Below are positions 1 to 9,139 of a DNA stretch of 64,000 nt, piece after piece. Origin of the DNA: Mucilaginibacter defluvii (GTDB lineage Bacteria; Bacteroidota; Bacteroidia; Sphingobacteriales; Sphingobacteriaceae); the NCBI RefSeq assembly GCF_039543225.1, contig NZ_BAABJI010000002.1, forward strand, positions 620,001-684,000, in the 5' to 3' direction. The position numbers were made by a program, and so were the translations under genes. Numbering within the stretch: position 1 is the first letter of the stretch; the number at the start of each line of letters is the position of its first letter. Under the pieces are notes generated by a model that worked only from the letters and a program-made list of their open reading frames with translations, was not told where the DNA came from and searched no databases.

Positions 1-1218
1 ACCTTTAATAGTTTCTTTAATAGCGCTTTTTGTAGCGTTTATCTGCCTGTTAACGGGCTCAAATATGGGGTTCTGCTCAGGTGTCGTAGCTAGCAGTTTA
101 TCGCGCTGCAATTGTAATTTGGATAACTGATCAACCAGGCTTATCAATCCAGGGTCAGATATACCTAAAGTAGCGGGTACTGTACCATCGTTATTGCTTG
201 AATTTACATAACGCTCTATGCCGCTGATAACGTTCAGTTGAACATTAACTTCGCTCAGGCGGGTATCATTACTTTGTACGTTATCCAGGTAAAATTTTGA
301 TTTGGATGATATATCGGTAAGGCCGCGGCTGCTTTTAAATCCTTCTACATCTTTCTCTACCGAAGTTAATTCACCGCTTAATGAGGACAAGCGTACGTCA
401 ATAAATTTAAGCGTGCTTTGCGTAGCTCTTTTTTTATCTTCAATGCTTGATAGTTTATAGGCCTTTATCAGTTGGTTTAAAAAAGCTTTTCCTCGCTCCG
501 GCACGCCATCTTCTATTTCCATCTCGATTATCGGCGCATCCTTATTTAGAGATACCAGAACCGCGTTTTGATAATAGGTTACCACATCTTCAACGCCTTG
601 CGTATTTACGCTTATCTTTTTACCTATGTAATCACCAACAAAAGGGGTTGCTGTCAGGCTCCACTTGCCTAAGCTATTTTTAAGTGGTGTATTGAATTTG
701 TATGGACCAGACTCTTCATCGCCATTCAATAACATAAAGCTATTCGCATCTTTTATTTGGATAGTGATTGACTGATAAGTAGGGCCTTTTTTACTTTCTA
801 ACAAATTAAGTTTAACTGGCGTAGTCGCATAAATATCATCATCACTATAGCTTTCAGCCGCTTTATAGTTAGTCCAGAGTTGTAAATCATCTACCACCTG
901 CCGAATCAATGGCCTTGAACGAATTACTTCAAGCTCACTCTCTATATCCTTAGGCTGACCGGCCAGATCAATTTTTTCCAGTGCCTGCTGCTCTGCCGAA
1001 GCGCTTTTATCATCTTTTATGGCAAGCTTGGCTTTTACATCATACACCGGCTTAGTATTGCTAACATGGATATATGCAGCTATAAAAGCAAGCACCAGGC
1101 AAACAGCGAAGTATGGCCAGGCGTGCAGATACCTGTTAAATAAACCACGCAGGTCCTTGGACGAATCTTCGTCGGCATCACTGCCACCGGTGGTTAAAAA
1201 CAAACGTTGGTTTTTCAT
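1..1218 (-). CDS. Wzc/Wzz-like polysaccharide chain-length protein (partial, 3' end beyond window)
   Basis: The minus-strand frame is open from an ATG at 1218 to the window edge (about 406 codons), so the C-terminus is missing. A short cytoplasmic N-terminus is followed by one membrane helix (about residues 30-50, AWPYFAVCLVLAFIAAYI) and then a periplasmic Wzz-type region. That region has the family pattern of a segment on selecting pairs of arguments (DIESELEVIRSRPLIRQVV) and long coiled-coil stretches. Such proteins control chain length of exported polysaccharide; many carry a C-terminal BY-kinase domain, which cannot be checked here. The start lies four bases after the stop of the Wza-like gene, so the two are almost certainly co-transcribed. 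Confidence 0.85.
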   Translation of the reverse strand, partial: MKNQRLFLTTGGSDADEDSSKDLRGLFNRYLHAWPYFAVCLVLAFIAAYIHVSNTKPVYDVKAKLAIKDDKSASAEQQALEKIDLAGQPKDIESELEVIRSRPLIRQVVDDLQLWTNYKAAESYSDDDIYATTPVKLNLLESKKGPTYQSITIQIKDANSFMLLNGDEESGPYKFNTPLKNSLGKWSLTATPFVGDYIGKKISVNTQGVEDVVTYYQNAVLVSLNKDAPIIEMEIEDGVPERGKAFLNQLIKAYKLSSIEDKKRATQSTLKFIDVRLSSLSGELTSVEKDVEGFKSSRGLTDISSKSKFYLDNVQSNDTRLSEVNVQLNVISGIERYVNSSNNDGTVPATLGISDPGLISLVDQLSKLQLQRDKLLATTPEQNPIFEPVNRQINATKSAIKETIKG

Positions 1219-1222
1219 AAGC

Positions 1223-1963
1223 TTAATTGTTGATGCTGGTTAGGATGATAGTAATTACCGACGCTGCTGAAAGTATCAAACTCGCGTTGCGATAATTCCT
1301 GTCGCCTGAGTTCGACTTGGTCTTATCAGGTTGTACATACAGCACATCATTATTTTTGAGGTAGTAGTATGGTGATTTAAAAAGATCAGCCGATGTTAAA
1401 TCAAGGTTGTAGTACTGGCGCTTACCGTCAATTTCGCGTATAAGCAATACGTTATTGCGTATACCGGTAATGTTCAGGTCGCCGGCCAAACCAAGCGCCT
1501 CGGGCACGGTTACGCGTTCGTTAGGTATTTGGTAAATGTTCGGTCGGGCTACGTCGCCAATTACTGATATCTTAAAATTCAGTACCCGTACATTAACCGA
1601 CGGTTGTTTAAGGTATGTAGTAAGGCGTTTTTGTATTTCTTTAGAGATGTTTTCAGTGGTTAAGCCAACAACTTTCAAGTTACCTATTAATGGTAATTGT
1701 ATTTCGCCGGCCTGGTCAACACGATAACCTGAAGTTTTGTTACTGGAATCGCCCCAGGCTTCAGGGTTAAGGCTGCTTACGGTTATTCCTAAAATATCTT
1801 CGCGTTGCACGGTAAGCGGCGAAAAGTTATCTATGGCTTCATTAGCGCTGTTACCGCGGTTTACGTTTTGAAAATAAGGTATATTTTTATAAGAGCTGCA
1901 GGAAGTAAATAGAATACAAATGGAAATCGCAAAAAATCTAAATAGCGTAAGATATTTCATCAT
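1223..1963 (-). CDS. Wza-like polysaccharide export outer-membrane lipoprotein
   Basis: This 246-residue protein has an SPII signal ending in FTSC (Cys22), so it is a lipoprotein. A Poly_export domain covers about residues 45-125 (SPLTVQREDILGITVSSL), and an SLBB-like domain with VIGDVARPNIYQIP follows at about 130-215. A hydrophobic helix lies at the extreme C-terminus (about 226-243), as in other Bacteroidota Wza homologues. It would form the outer-membrane exit for capsule or exopolysaccharide together with the Wzc-like protein encoded just downstream. It is the first visible gene of a leftward operon and diverges from a NusG-like antiterminator gene. Confidence 0.88.
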   Translation of the reverse strand: MMKYLTLFRFFAISICILFTSCSSYKNIPYFQNVNRGNSANEAIDNFSPLTVQREDILGITVSSLNPEAWGDSSNKTSGYRVDQAGEIQLPLIGNLKVVGLTTENISKEIQKRLTTYLKQPSVNVRVLNFKISVIGDVARPNIYQIPNERVTVPEALGLAGDLNITGIRNNVLLIREIDGKRQYYNLDLTSADLFKSPYYYLKNNDVLYVQPDKTKSNSGDRNYRNASLILSAASVITIILTSINN

Positions 1964-2619
1964 TAAAATATAGTTGAAAGCGTGAACTTAAATTTGTTTT
2001 CCGGGGTTTTTAATCGATGCCCGGCTTGATTGAATATGGGTTGCTGGTATAGCTTCGCCATTTCACTTACAGTGAATGCTTTCTCTGAAATGTGAGGGCA
2101 TCTACGGCTATAGATCATTTTAAATACACCGTAAGAATGTCACAAAAATAAAGTTTGAAGTACTAAATTATTTCGTAATTAGTTGAATGTTACGATTTTG
2201 TATAAATTGAATCATTCACATGTGAGCCACATATACAATAGAGAAAATTTGATTATTGATGAGGTAAAAAGATATCATTAAGCAACATAAATGTGCATTT
2301 AATATGAATTTATAATATTCAAAGGATGTAATAATTATACACTTCGCTTTAAACAAAAATACCGTAAACGCATATTTTCTCAGTCAAATCTGTGCACTTG
2401 ATTAATGCGTATGTTTTCTATATTTAGTAAGAAAAAGATTTTTTTATTATTAATAATGCATTTTAAAACTATGAATATTAAAAATAATATAATTAATAGT
2501 TTAGTTTTATATTCCATAAAGTTTTAATTCATTAAATCAAAGCGTGATACATTTTTAATTGATTTGCCTGTACTATCAGATGATAATTGTGGTATGATAA
2601 TTATCATATATATAATCCC
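1964..2619. other. AT-rich divergent intergenic region between wza-like and nusG-like genes
   Basis: About 650 bases without a convincing gene. The sequence is very AT-rich, especially 2140-2560, and must hold promoters for both diverging transcripts. I could not assign a confident -33/-7 pair. A 17-base AT motif at 2483-2499 recurs exactly at 3980-3996. Confidence 0.5.
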
Positions 2620-3204
2620 ATGGAAAATAACTTGATGAAACCTAATAACGCTTCAAAAAAATGGATGGTGGTTTATACGCGCTCCAGGTTTGAGAAGAAA
2701 GTAGACAAAAACCTAAATCAGCAAGGCATAAATTCTTTTTGCCCCATAGTTAAATCAAAACATAAATGGGCTGACAGGATAAAGACAGTTGATACCCCTC
2801 TTTTCTCATCATATATATTCGTAAACATTTCGTTGTCTGAAATTGAACGTGTAAAGCAAACTTCAGGCGTGGTAAGTTTTGTTACCAATAACAATAAACC
2901 TGTAACGCTTAATGACACAGAGATTCTAAGGATCGAAGAAATTGTTAAAAGCTACCAAAACCTGGAAATAGTTGACGTGAGCAAACTTAACATTGGCGAT
3001 GAGGTGCGAATAAATGACGGCCTACTATATAACACTAACGGCATTGTAAAAACAATTTCGGGCAAAAACGTAATTATGGCCATTGACCAGCTCAATTGTG
3101 TAATTATGGTAAAGGTTAAAGCTGAACATGTAGTACCTGCAACACATATAGTAAACAGTATTGTGTTTTTAGCTACCCTATCGGTGGCTTTGTTATTAGC
3201 CTAA
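2620..3204 (+). CDS. NusG/UpxY-like transcription antiterminator
   Basis: The NGN domain starts at KKWMVVYTRSRFEKKV and contains FCPIVKSKHKWADR and the conserved PLFSSYIFV strand. A KOW-type domain follows (LNIGDEVRINDG, NGIVKTISGKN). Specialised NusG paralogues of this kind in Bacteroidota (UpxY) bind RNA polymerase and promote read-through of long polysaccharide operons. The frame opens earlier at a TTG (2587), but the ATG at 2620 or the one at 2635 is more likely; neither has a clear ribosome site. The last 20 or so residues are unusually hydrophobic (IVFLATLSVALLLA), which is odd for a soluble antiterminator. It diverges from the wza-like operon instead of leading it. Confidence 0.8.
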   Translation: MENNLMKPNNASKKWMVVYTRSRFEKKVDKNLNQQGINSFCPIVKSKHKWADRIKTVDTPLFSSYIFVNISLSEIERVKQTSGVVSFVTNNNKPVTLNDTEILRIEEIVKSYQNLEIVDVSKLNIGDEVRINDGLLYNTNGIVKTISGKNVIMAIDQLNCVIMVKVKAEHVVPATHIVNSIVFLATLSVALLLA

Positions 3205-3272
3205 GCAACAATAATTTACCACTGGTTTAGCCCAATTAAGGCAGGTCAGTAATTTATGTAACTGTATTTGAT

Positions 3273-3683
3273 ATGGACGTACATCACGGTCACATAGTAG
3301 AGCGGGTAATAAGGCGGGAAGGGTATAGTATTAGTGAAATAGCCAGGCTGAGCAAGGTTAACCGACGCTCAGTTTATAACTGGTTTAACCAACAATTTTT
3401 AAAGGCCGATATCATCTATAAAATTGGGGTGATTATTAATCACGACTTTTCAGTAGAGTTTCCCCATTTGTTTAAAAGTGATGATTTTAAACGCACCGCA
3501 GAAGTGGGAAACAACACTCAACAAAACTTCACACAAAGCGAACAAGCTTCGGACCCACAAAATAATGTATCATATTGGAAGGATAAGTATATCGCTTTAC
3601 TTGAAAAATACAACGATGTTTTGATCAAAACTGTGGAACGAAGTTCTGTTAAGATATCTGTAGAAGGCAACATTAACCAATAA
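3273..3683 (+). CDS. Small helix-turn-helix DNA-binding protein with charged C-terminus
   Basis: A 136-residue protein. Residues about 10-40 form a homeodomain-like helix-turn-helix (YSISEIARLSKVNRRSVYNWF), with the recognition helix around RRSVYNWFNQ. After a polar linker rich in Asn and Gln there is a probable coiled coil (YWKDKYIALLEKYNDVLIKT). It follows the NusG-like gene by 68 bases on the same strand and may share its transcript. No precise family is recognised; the C-terminal helix suggests dimerisation. A role in controlling the exopolysaccharide locus is inference from position. Confidence 0.65.
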   Translation: MDVHHGHIVERVIRREGYSISEIARLSKVNRRSVYNWFNQQFLKADIIYKIGVIINHDFSVEFPHLFKSDDFKRTAEVGNNTQQNFTQSEQASDPQNNVSYWKDKYIALLEKYNDVLIKTVERSSVKISVEGNINQ

Positions 3684-4410
3684 TTACAGCGCTTCACTCC
3701 TCATCGAAAACCATTATATAATCAGCTTCTTTTTTATCGACTCAATAACTTATTTTAAACGTTAGTTCAGATAGAACATAACAACCTTATTGTTTAAAAT
3801 ATTAAAGTATTGATTAAGGCAAATAAAAAATGTGTAGATAAAAAGCCCCATATCGTGGAATTATATAAACAAAATGAGAAGTTAAATGCACAATAAATCG
3901 TTTAAGTTAATTTGCGTCACGCATAAATTTCGTAACACAAAAATTACTTAAATTTTCGTGAATTCACTCTTCTATTATTAATAATATAATTAATAGAATA
4001 ATAATATGTATTAAACCGTTATTTAACCATAAAATTGCCGCACATTTTTAAGTGCTTACACCAGTATACGATCACGGTTTTAATAATGTTTCAAAAAAAA
4101 GTAACTTTTCGTTTTTTTCGGTATGCTTGATTATTGATGCAATAATAAGGCGTATAAAGGATATCGGTGTTTCGGTGCTTTAGATATTTACGCTAAACAT
4201 CAATGTCGCTATCCGGTGCCGTGTTTAGATAGCAGCAGCATACACTGATTATACATTTAGATATTTAGATCCTTGGTCAAATTATATGTTAACTCCTAGG
4301 GCCTGCTTAACCGGCAAAATCAGACGCTTAAAACCGTCGCATATTGTTAGTGAGGCAAAGGCAAAGTTGCTAAACTGGTATTTAAGCAAGTCAAATAATA
4401 AATAGGATAA
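3684..4410. other. Intergenic region, no gene seen
   Basis: About 730 bases between the convergent HTH and GH97 genes. The left half is very AT-rich and holds the second copy of the 17-base AT motif (3980-3996). No open frame with recognisable protein content, no clear intrinsic terminator and no RNA gene was seen. Confidence 0.5.
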
Positions 4411-6345
4411 TTATTCTATAGCCGCGACAAACCCGCCGCGCGGCAAACATTTTATTTCAATATAATTTCCCTTTACGACTTCTTGAGCAGTCGTTTCAAA
4501 TGATTTGTCATTGTCACCATCTTTAATAATGCTGATTTTTGACCCTGATTTAATGAAGTCCAGTTTAAATTTAAAAGTCCTGGATGTGTCTTGCCCGTTT
4601 AGGCCGCCGATGTACCATTTGCTGCCGTGGCGCCTTGCTATAACGACATGCTCACCCGGATAGCCGCTTATAAGCCTCGTTTCATCCCATGCCGCCGGAA
4701 CTGCCTTTAGAAAATCTCGCGGCGCATCAGGCAATGTGTAAAAGGCCTCGGGGCGGTCGGCGTAATTTTGCAAGGCGGATTCAAATACAACCGCCAATGC
4801 CAGCTCATGCCCGTAAGATGTAATGTGCGGATGCTGACTGTTAGAGAACGTAACCGGTGTATAGTCCATTGAACCGATAACATTACGGGTAAAAGGCAGT
4901 GTTGTGTTGTGCGCAGCTGCTTTATTTGTAAGTACTCCCGAATTGTTATACCATTCTGCTCCATAAACCGCTTCAGTAGTCATTAAATTAGGGTAAGTTC
5001 TGGCCCAGCCACGCGGAATAGTCGCGCCATGAAAGTCAACCATTAACTTATATTGGGCGGCATCCTTTAAAATATCCAGGTAAAGTTTAATTATATCCTG
5101 CTGATCGCCGGCAAAAAAATCCACTTTAACGCCATAAATGCCGATTTTTTTTAACCACTCAAATTCTTTGATACGTTTATCCCTGGTACGCATCCTGTCT
5201 ATCGGTGTTGCATCGGCCCAATCCGTCGTGCCTGAATTATACCAAATGAGCGGTTTAATGCCTTTTGATTGGGCATATTTAACCGCGTCCTCAATATTTC
5301 CGCCATTGGTCATTACATCCCATTCCCAGTCAATCAACACATAAGGCCAGTCCATCTTTTTAGCGAGGTCAACATACTCAACCACTTTTTTATAGTCTTT
5401 TGAGCCGTGATTATACGCCCAATATATCCAGGATACGCTTCCAGGTATAATCCAATCTGTTTTTTTCAACGTACTTGGCTTACTTACATCGGTAACAAGG
5501 GTTGACTGTACCAATGTTGCCAACGAACCTATTATTAAAGTATGCCATTGTGACGTCCAGGGTAATAGTGATATGTTACCTCGCTGCTGAAAGGTATTCC
5601 TTGGCTCCGAATAAGTAACTTTATAAGTATTCAAATTAACTTCGTTGGTGAGCCTGGCTGCGCAATTTACATCGCTGTTATCCGCTTCGGTAATTAGGTA
5701 CCACACCGGTAAATTTTTGGCTTTAAATAAGGCAGGATAGCCCCACTGCTGATTTTTTTCGCCCTTACCTGTAGTGCTATAAGGAAAAAACTTTTCGTAA
5801 CTCGGGTCATAGGTTTGTATCCAGCGCGCAGTTTCGGCAGGTATTTGGTAGGTGGTGTATTCGTCTTTTATATTAACGGGCGTATTTGTCCACTTAGGTA
5901 ATTTATACCTGAATGCTACGCCATCGTTATAAACCCTGAATATAACGTCGAGTGTTTTACCTGCTGAATTAGCGAAAGTGAAACTGCGTTCGTTAGCGGC
6001 ATTGGCACAAAGCCTCCGCTTGCCGGTTACCATTTCATACTTTTCGTTTATCCGGTTTATTGCTCCGGCCCGCTTCAGATTCACCACTTTAAATTCCGCC
6101 TGATCCGTTGAAACACCCAGGATGTTGTTTAAAGTCAGGGGTGTATACTTTCCGGTCGTTTTATAATAGATACTAAATTTGGCTGCCCCCGCAAATTTAA
6201 CTGTAGACTGATCTACAACTAATTTAATATTTCCGTCAGGAGAGATTAAATTGTATGCTTTCTGACTTTGAGTATAAGCAGCACGACTACACCCCACCAC
6301 TGACAAAAAAATGACTATAAATAAGCTTGTAAATTTTCGGTTCAT
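4411..6345 (-). CDS. GH97 family glycoside hydrolase, retaining type, lipoprotein
   Basis: A 644-residue protein from the ATG at 6345; an in-frame extension to 6417 adds a non-signal-like leader, so the later start is preferred because it gives a clean SPII signal ending SVVGC. The GH97 N-terminal beta-sandwich begins with NLISPDGNIKLVVD. The (beta/alpha)8 domain contains WPYVLIDWEWD, KPLIWYNSG and GVKVDFF, followed by MVDFHGATIPRGWARTYPN and TTEAVYGAEW. GH97 has retaining (alpha-galactosidase-like) and inverting (SusB-like alpha-glucosidase) members. The Asp in KVDFF (about residue 409) fits the nucleophile of the retaining branch, with the acid/base Glu in TTEAVYGAEW. Substrate is inferred only. 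It stands alone, with no SusCD pair next to it. Confidence 0.88.
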   Translation of the reverse strand: MNRKFTSLFIVIFLSVVGCSRAAYTQSQKAYNLISPDGNIKLVVDQSTVKFAGAAKFSIYYKTTGKYTPLTLNNILGVSTDQAEFKVVNLKRAGAINRINEKYEMVTGKRRLCANAANERSFTFANSAGKTLDVIFRVYNDGVAFRYKLPKWTNTPVNIKDEYTTYQIPAETARWIQTYDPSYEKFFPYSTTGKGEKNQQWGYPALFKAKNLPVWYLITEADNSDVNCAARLTNEVNLNTYKVTYSEPRNTFQQRGNISLLPWTSQWHTLIIGSLATLVQSTLVTDVSKPSTLKKTDWIIPGSVSWIYWAYNHGSKDYKKVVEYVDLAKKMDWPYVLIDWEWDVMTNGGNIEDAVKYAQSKGIKPLIWYNSGTTDWADATPIDRMRTRDKRIKEFEWLKKIGIYGVKVDFFAGDQQDIIKLYLDILKDAAQYKLMVDFHGATIPRGWARTYPNLMTTEAVYGAEWYNNSGVLTNKAAAHNTTLPFTRNVIGSMDYTPVTFSNSQHPHITSYGHELALAVVFESALQNYADRPEAFYTLPDAPRDFLKAVPAAWDETRLISGYPGEHVVIARRHGSKWYIGGLNGQDTSRTFKFKLDFIKSGSKISIIKDGDNDKSFETTAQEVVKGNYIEIKCLPRGGFVAAIE

Positions 6346-6417
6346 ATTAAGAATATTAAGATGCCTTTGGGGCTTAAATGGCTTAACATTCAAAGTTACC
6401 AAATGAAAATCCATCAA

Positions 6418-6759
6418 TTTTATTCAATATTGGCTTTTCATTTACGAATAATAGCTTGATGAATATTGCTTAGCAAAGCGTGATTATTTTCAAGTTATGG
6501 CTTAAATATCACATAGCGACGCTATTAATAGTCATTCAAGACTCTTGCATTTATCTTTCGAGCTGATAGCATAGGAATCTTGTATTCTATCTAATAAGTA
6601 TAGACAGAAATCTCTTAGAACATCTACTTGAATAACATCGACTACAGCCTTTAGAACTGTATGTCCATTAATTGACGGTTTTGAGGCACAGCAAGAATTT
6701 TTATAAATATATCACAATATAATGCGATTTATTTAGCTTGCATATCAGGCGTTTAAATT
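6418..6759. other. Intergenic region upstream of the GH97 gene
   Basis: About 340 AT-rich bases between the start of the GH97 gene and the stop of the next leftward lipoprotein gene. It should contain the GH97 promoter, but no convincing TTTG / TAnnTTTG pair or terminator was found. Confidence 0.4.
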
Positions 6760-7509
6760 TTAGTTGGCAAACAAAGTTTTCACATCAACCCTATAGGGAG
6801 TACCGGTAACTGGCGAGCCGAATTCCTGAGGTTCAAAAATAAACAATGTCAGAATTCGTTTTTGCTGCGAGTTATCTTGCAATGCCAGATAAACATCGTC
6901 AAGCAAAGGCAATTTGCTTTCATGGTCAACAAGCATCATTATAATACTTTCACTTGTTTGCTTATAAATCAGCTCTGTAAACTGATCAGGAAAACTGTTG
7001 GATACGTTTTCTATTTTGCCACCCTCTATAAATTCAAAGGTGTTCGGGTCAATCCAATAAAATATTACATCAAACGGTTTTGTAAGCGCTTTGGGGGCAA
7101 AATTAGCAAACTTAACCTTAATATGTTCAGCATCTGGCTGCGCTTCGCTGGAACTATTATTTTCCAATACAACAGGCCTTACATCATTAGATGGCTGAAA
7201 TAATACCCAGTTAATAGTTTTATCCGCTACAAAAGTGAAGGTGGTATCTATTATAGAATTACCGGTTGAATCTGTAAAGGAAAGGTTGCCTTTACCTGCC
7301 GGTACTTTTATATTGCTGAAAGTGCTATTACTCATCTTCAAAGCCTGGCCGTTATAACGTATAGCTAATGCACCGGGCTTATAAGTAGTTATATTATCAA
7401 TGTTCAGTAATGCAAAATCAACAGCTGTATTAACCGCTTCTTTGTTACACGCTGATACCAGTAAACAAATACCTGAGGCTAATAAGGTACATCTTAAAAA
7501 TTTTCTCAT
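6760..7509 (-). CDS. DUF4397-like lipoprotein
   Basis: A 249-residue protein with an SPII signal (CLLVSAC, Cys about 21). The body is beta-rich, with segments such as DFALLNIDNITTYKPG, LSFTDSTGNS and WVLFQPSND. Their spacing resembles DUF4397 repeats of Bacteroidota surface lipoproteins; I am not certain of the family. It reads leftwards behind the two paralogous lipoproteins but is separated from them by a hairpin at 7530-7553. The function is unknown, probably outer-membrane anchored. Confidence 0.5.
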   Translation of the reverse strand: MRKFLRCTLLASGICLLVSACNKEAVNTAVDFALLNIDNITTYKPGALAIRYNGQALKMSNSTFSNIKVPAGKGNLSFTDSTGNSIIDTTFTFVADKTINWVLFQPSNDVRPVVLENNSSSEAQPDAEHIKVKFANFAPKALTKPFDVIFYWIDPNTFEFIEGGKIENVSNSFPDQFTELIYKQTSESIIMMLVDHESKLPLLDDVYLALQDNSQQKRILTLFIFEPQEFGSPVTGTPYRVDVKTLFAN

Positions 7510-7529
7510 ACTTAAATATACTTAACAAA

Positions 7530-7553
7530 GGCGGCTTCTTTTTAGAAGCCGCC
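7530..7553 (-). terminator. Hairpin terminator after the lipoprotein gene ending at 7581
   Basis: A perfect 10-base stem (GGCGGCTTCT / AGAAGCCGCC) with a 4-base loop. On the minus strand it is followed by TTTGTTAAG, a weak U-tract. It lies 28 bases past the stop at 7581 and just before the next leftward start, so it probably ends or attenuates the upstream transcript. Confidence 0.65.
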
Positions 7554-7580
7554 TGGTAATGTGGATAATGTGAAGATTAA

Positions 7581-8981
7581 TTAATAAACTTTAGTTTGGG
7601 TAGTAAACAGTGTCCAGTTTTTCAACCAGGTAGCACCAGAAGCTGTACCCTTAGCAACAGCACCCTGAGTAGCAGCAATAGGTGAAGATGAGCGTGGGAT
7701 CAAGTTGTTAACATTGTACGCGGTAGCATGGTCTAAGTAGAATGGACTTGTACCAACAGCACCAAGCAGCAAATAGTTGTTTGCAGGCGTAGCCGTACTT
7801 GCTGGTGTATAGGCACCTGTAGCGCTGAATGCATGCAATATGTTGGTGCTGAATGTACCGCTTGCGCTGTTCTCAGTAGTTACACCCGCAGGGAAACCGC
7901 CGATAACTGAATTTTGCAGATCAAAATTTGTGTTTCTGCGGAAACGGGCACCTAATTTAAGCACCGCATTATCGGTAGAAGTTCCTAACAGCGTGAAGTT
8001 TTTCAATACCGGAAGCGTTTTTGGAGTTCCTGTTGAACCGGTTTTATCATTATCCGACTCAATACCGTTAGCATCAGACACACCACCAGAGGTACTGTGG
8101 GTAGAGTTTAAGGCTTTAACACCTACTGCATACTGGATAGAACCGGTATAACCGAAATCGAAATCGAAATCGTCGTCATCACCACCGGCTGCAACCAGGT
8201 AAGTAGCGTTTACTTTACCGCCGAAGAACTCAAAGCTGTCATCAGCAGAGTAAGTTACCTGGATGTGATCTAAAGTAGTACCTGAACCAACACCGCCAAG
8301 TGTTAAACCATTGATCTCGTTGTTAGCGAACAATACCAATCCAGGATATTCGATACGTACATATTTTAATGTACCTGAATTGTCTACGTTATCTGTACCG
8401 CCATAAGTGATATCTACACCAGATGGAGGAGTAGGCAAGCCTTCGATAACAGTTGTAGTAGGTTGATTTGTAGGGGCATCACCTAATAAGATTATACCAC
8501 CAAAATCACCTGCTGCCCTGCTACCCGGAGCATTTGGCGATGTAAACACGATTGGAAGGGCTTCAGTTCCCTGCGCGTCAAGCTTAGCACCTTTTACTAC
8601 TACCAATACACCGCGGATGTCTTTGCTGATTGTAACACCGTTCTCAGTAGCGGAATAAGTTTTGAACGCACCTGATGAAAGGATGGTTCCGGCAGGAATT
8701 TTTAAGGTTTTACCACTTGGCACGTAGCTAACACCGTCAATTAACCACACAGTACTGCTGGTAAGGTTGATAACGTTGTCTGTAGTGTTGCCGTCAAAGT
8801 TGTCCTGGATAACACCTGCAGCATTTACCGGAATGCTTTGAGTCGGGTTAGTGAAACCTGCTGATTTTGAACGATTGTGGTAACCGCTACCATCATTGCT
8901 TTTCTCTTTTTTGCAACTTGTTGTAAACAGGGCGGCGGCTACCATAGCTGCCACGCCTGCATTTTTGATTTGTTTTACCAT
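7581..8981 (-). CDS. Beta-rich surface lipoprotein, paralogue A of a tandem pair
   Basis: A 466-residue protein with an SPII signal ending FTTSC (Cys23) followed by KKEKSNDGS, an outer-membrane lipoprotein context. The mature part has repeated short beta-strand motifs (VWLIDGVSYVPSGKTLKIPAG, GVLVVVKGAKLDAQG, GIILLGDAP, LKYVRIEYPG, LDHIQVTYSADDSFEFFGG), consistent with a right-handed beta-helix. An acidic GGDDDDFDFDFGY stretch could bind metal ions. It is a close paralogue of the next gene upstream. The pair lies downstream of a TonB receptor with FecR/FecI, suggesting a surface partner of the receptor (inference). Its biochemical role is not recognised. Confidence 0.7.
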   Translation of the reverse strand: MVKQIKNAGVAAMVAAALFTTSCKKEKSNDGSGYHNRSKSAGFTNPTQSIPVNAAGVIQDNFDGNTTDNVINLTSSTVWLIDGVSYVPSGKTLKIPAGTILSSGAFKTYSATENGVTISKDIRGVLVVVKGAKLDAQGTEALPIVFTSPNAPGSRAAGDFGGIILLGDAPTNQPTTTVIEGLPTPPSGVDITYGGTDNVDNSGTLKYVRIEYPGLVLFANNEINGLTLGGVGSGTTLDHIQVTYSADDSFEFFGGKVNATYLVAAGGDDDDFDFDFGYTGSIQYAVGVKALNSTHSTSGGVSDANGIESDNDKTGSTGTPKTLPVLKNFTLLGTSTDNAVLKLGARFRRNTNFDLQNSVIGGFPAGVTTENSASGTFSTNILHAFSATGAYTPASTATPANNYLLLGAVGTSPFYLDHATAYNVNNLIPRSSSPIAATQGAVAKGTASGATWLKNWTLFTTQTKVY

Positions 8982-9139
8982 TTTTTTGTAGATTAATTTT
9001 TAGTACTGCTAAGATAAATTATTTATTGTTAAGAAAATATTAATTTTTAAATTAAATAATTAATATACAGTTTGTTAAAAGCTTTACCTAAAGTAAATTT
9101 TGACATGATGTGTCAGGTTGCAGACATTTGCTAATAGCC

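Noticed and set aside
447..683. 78-codon plus-strand frame
   Set aside because: It lies wholly inside the Wzc-like gene on the opposite strand, has no family features, and composition fits an antisense shadow.
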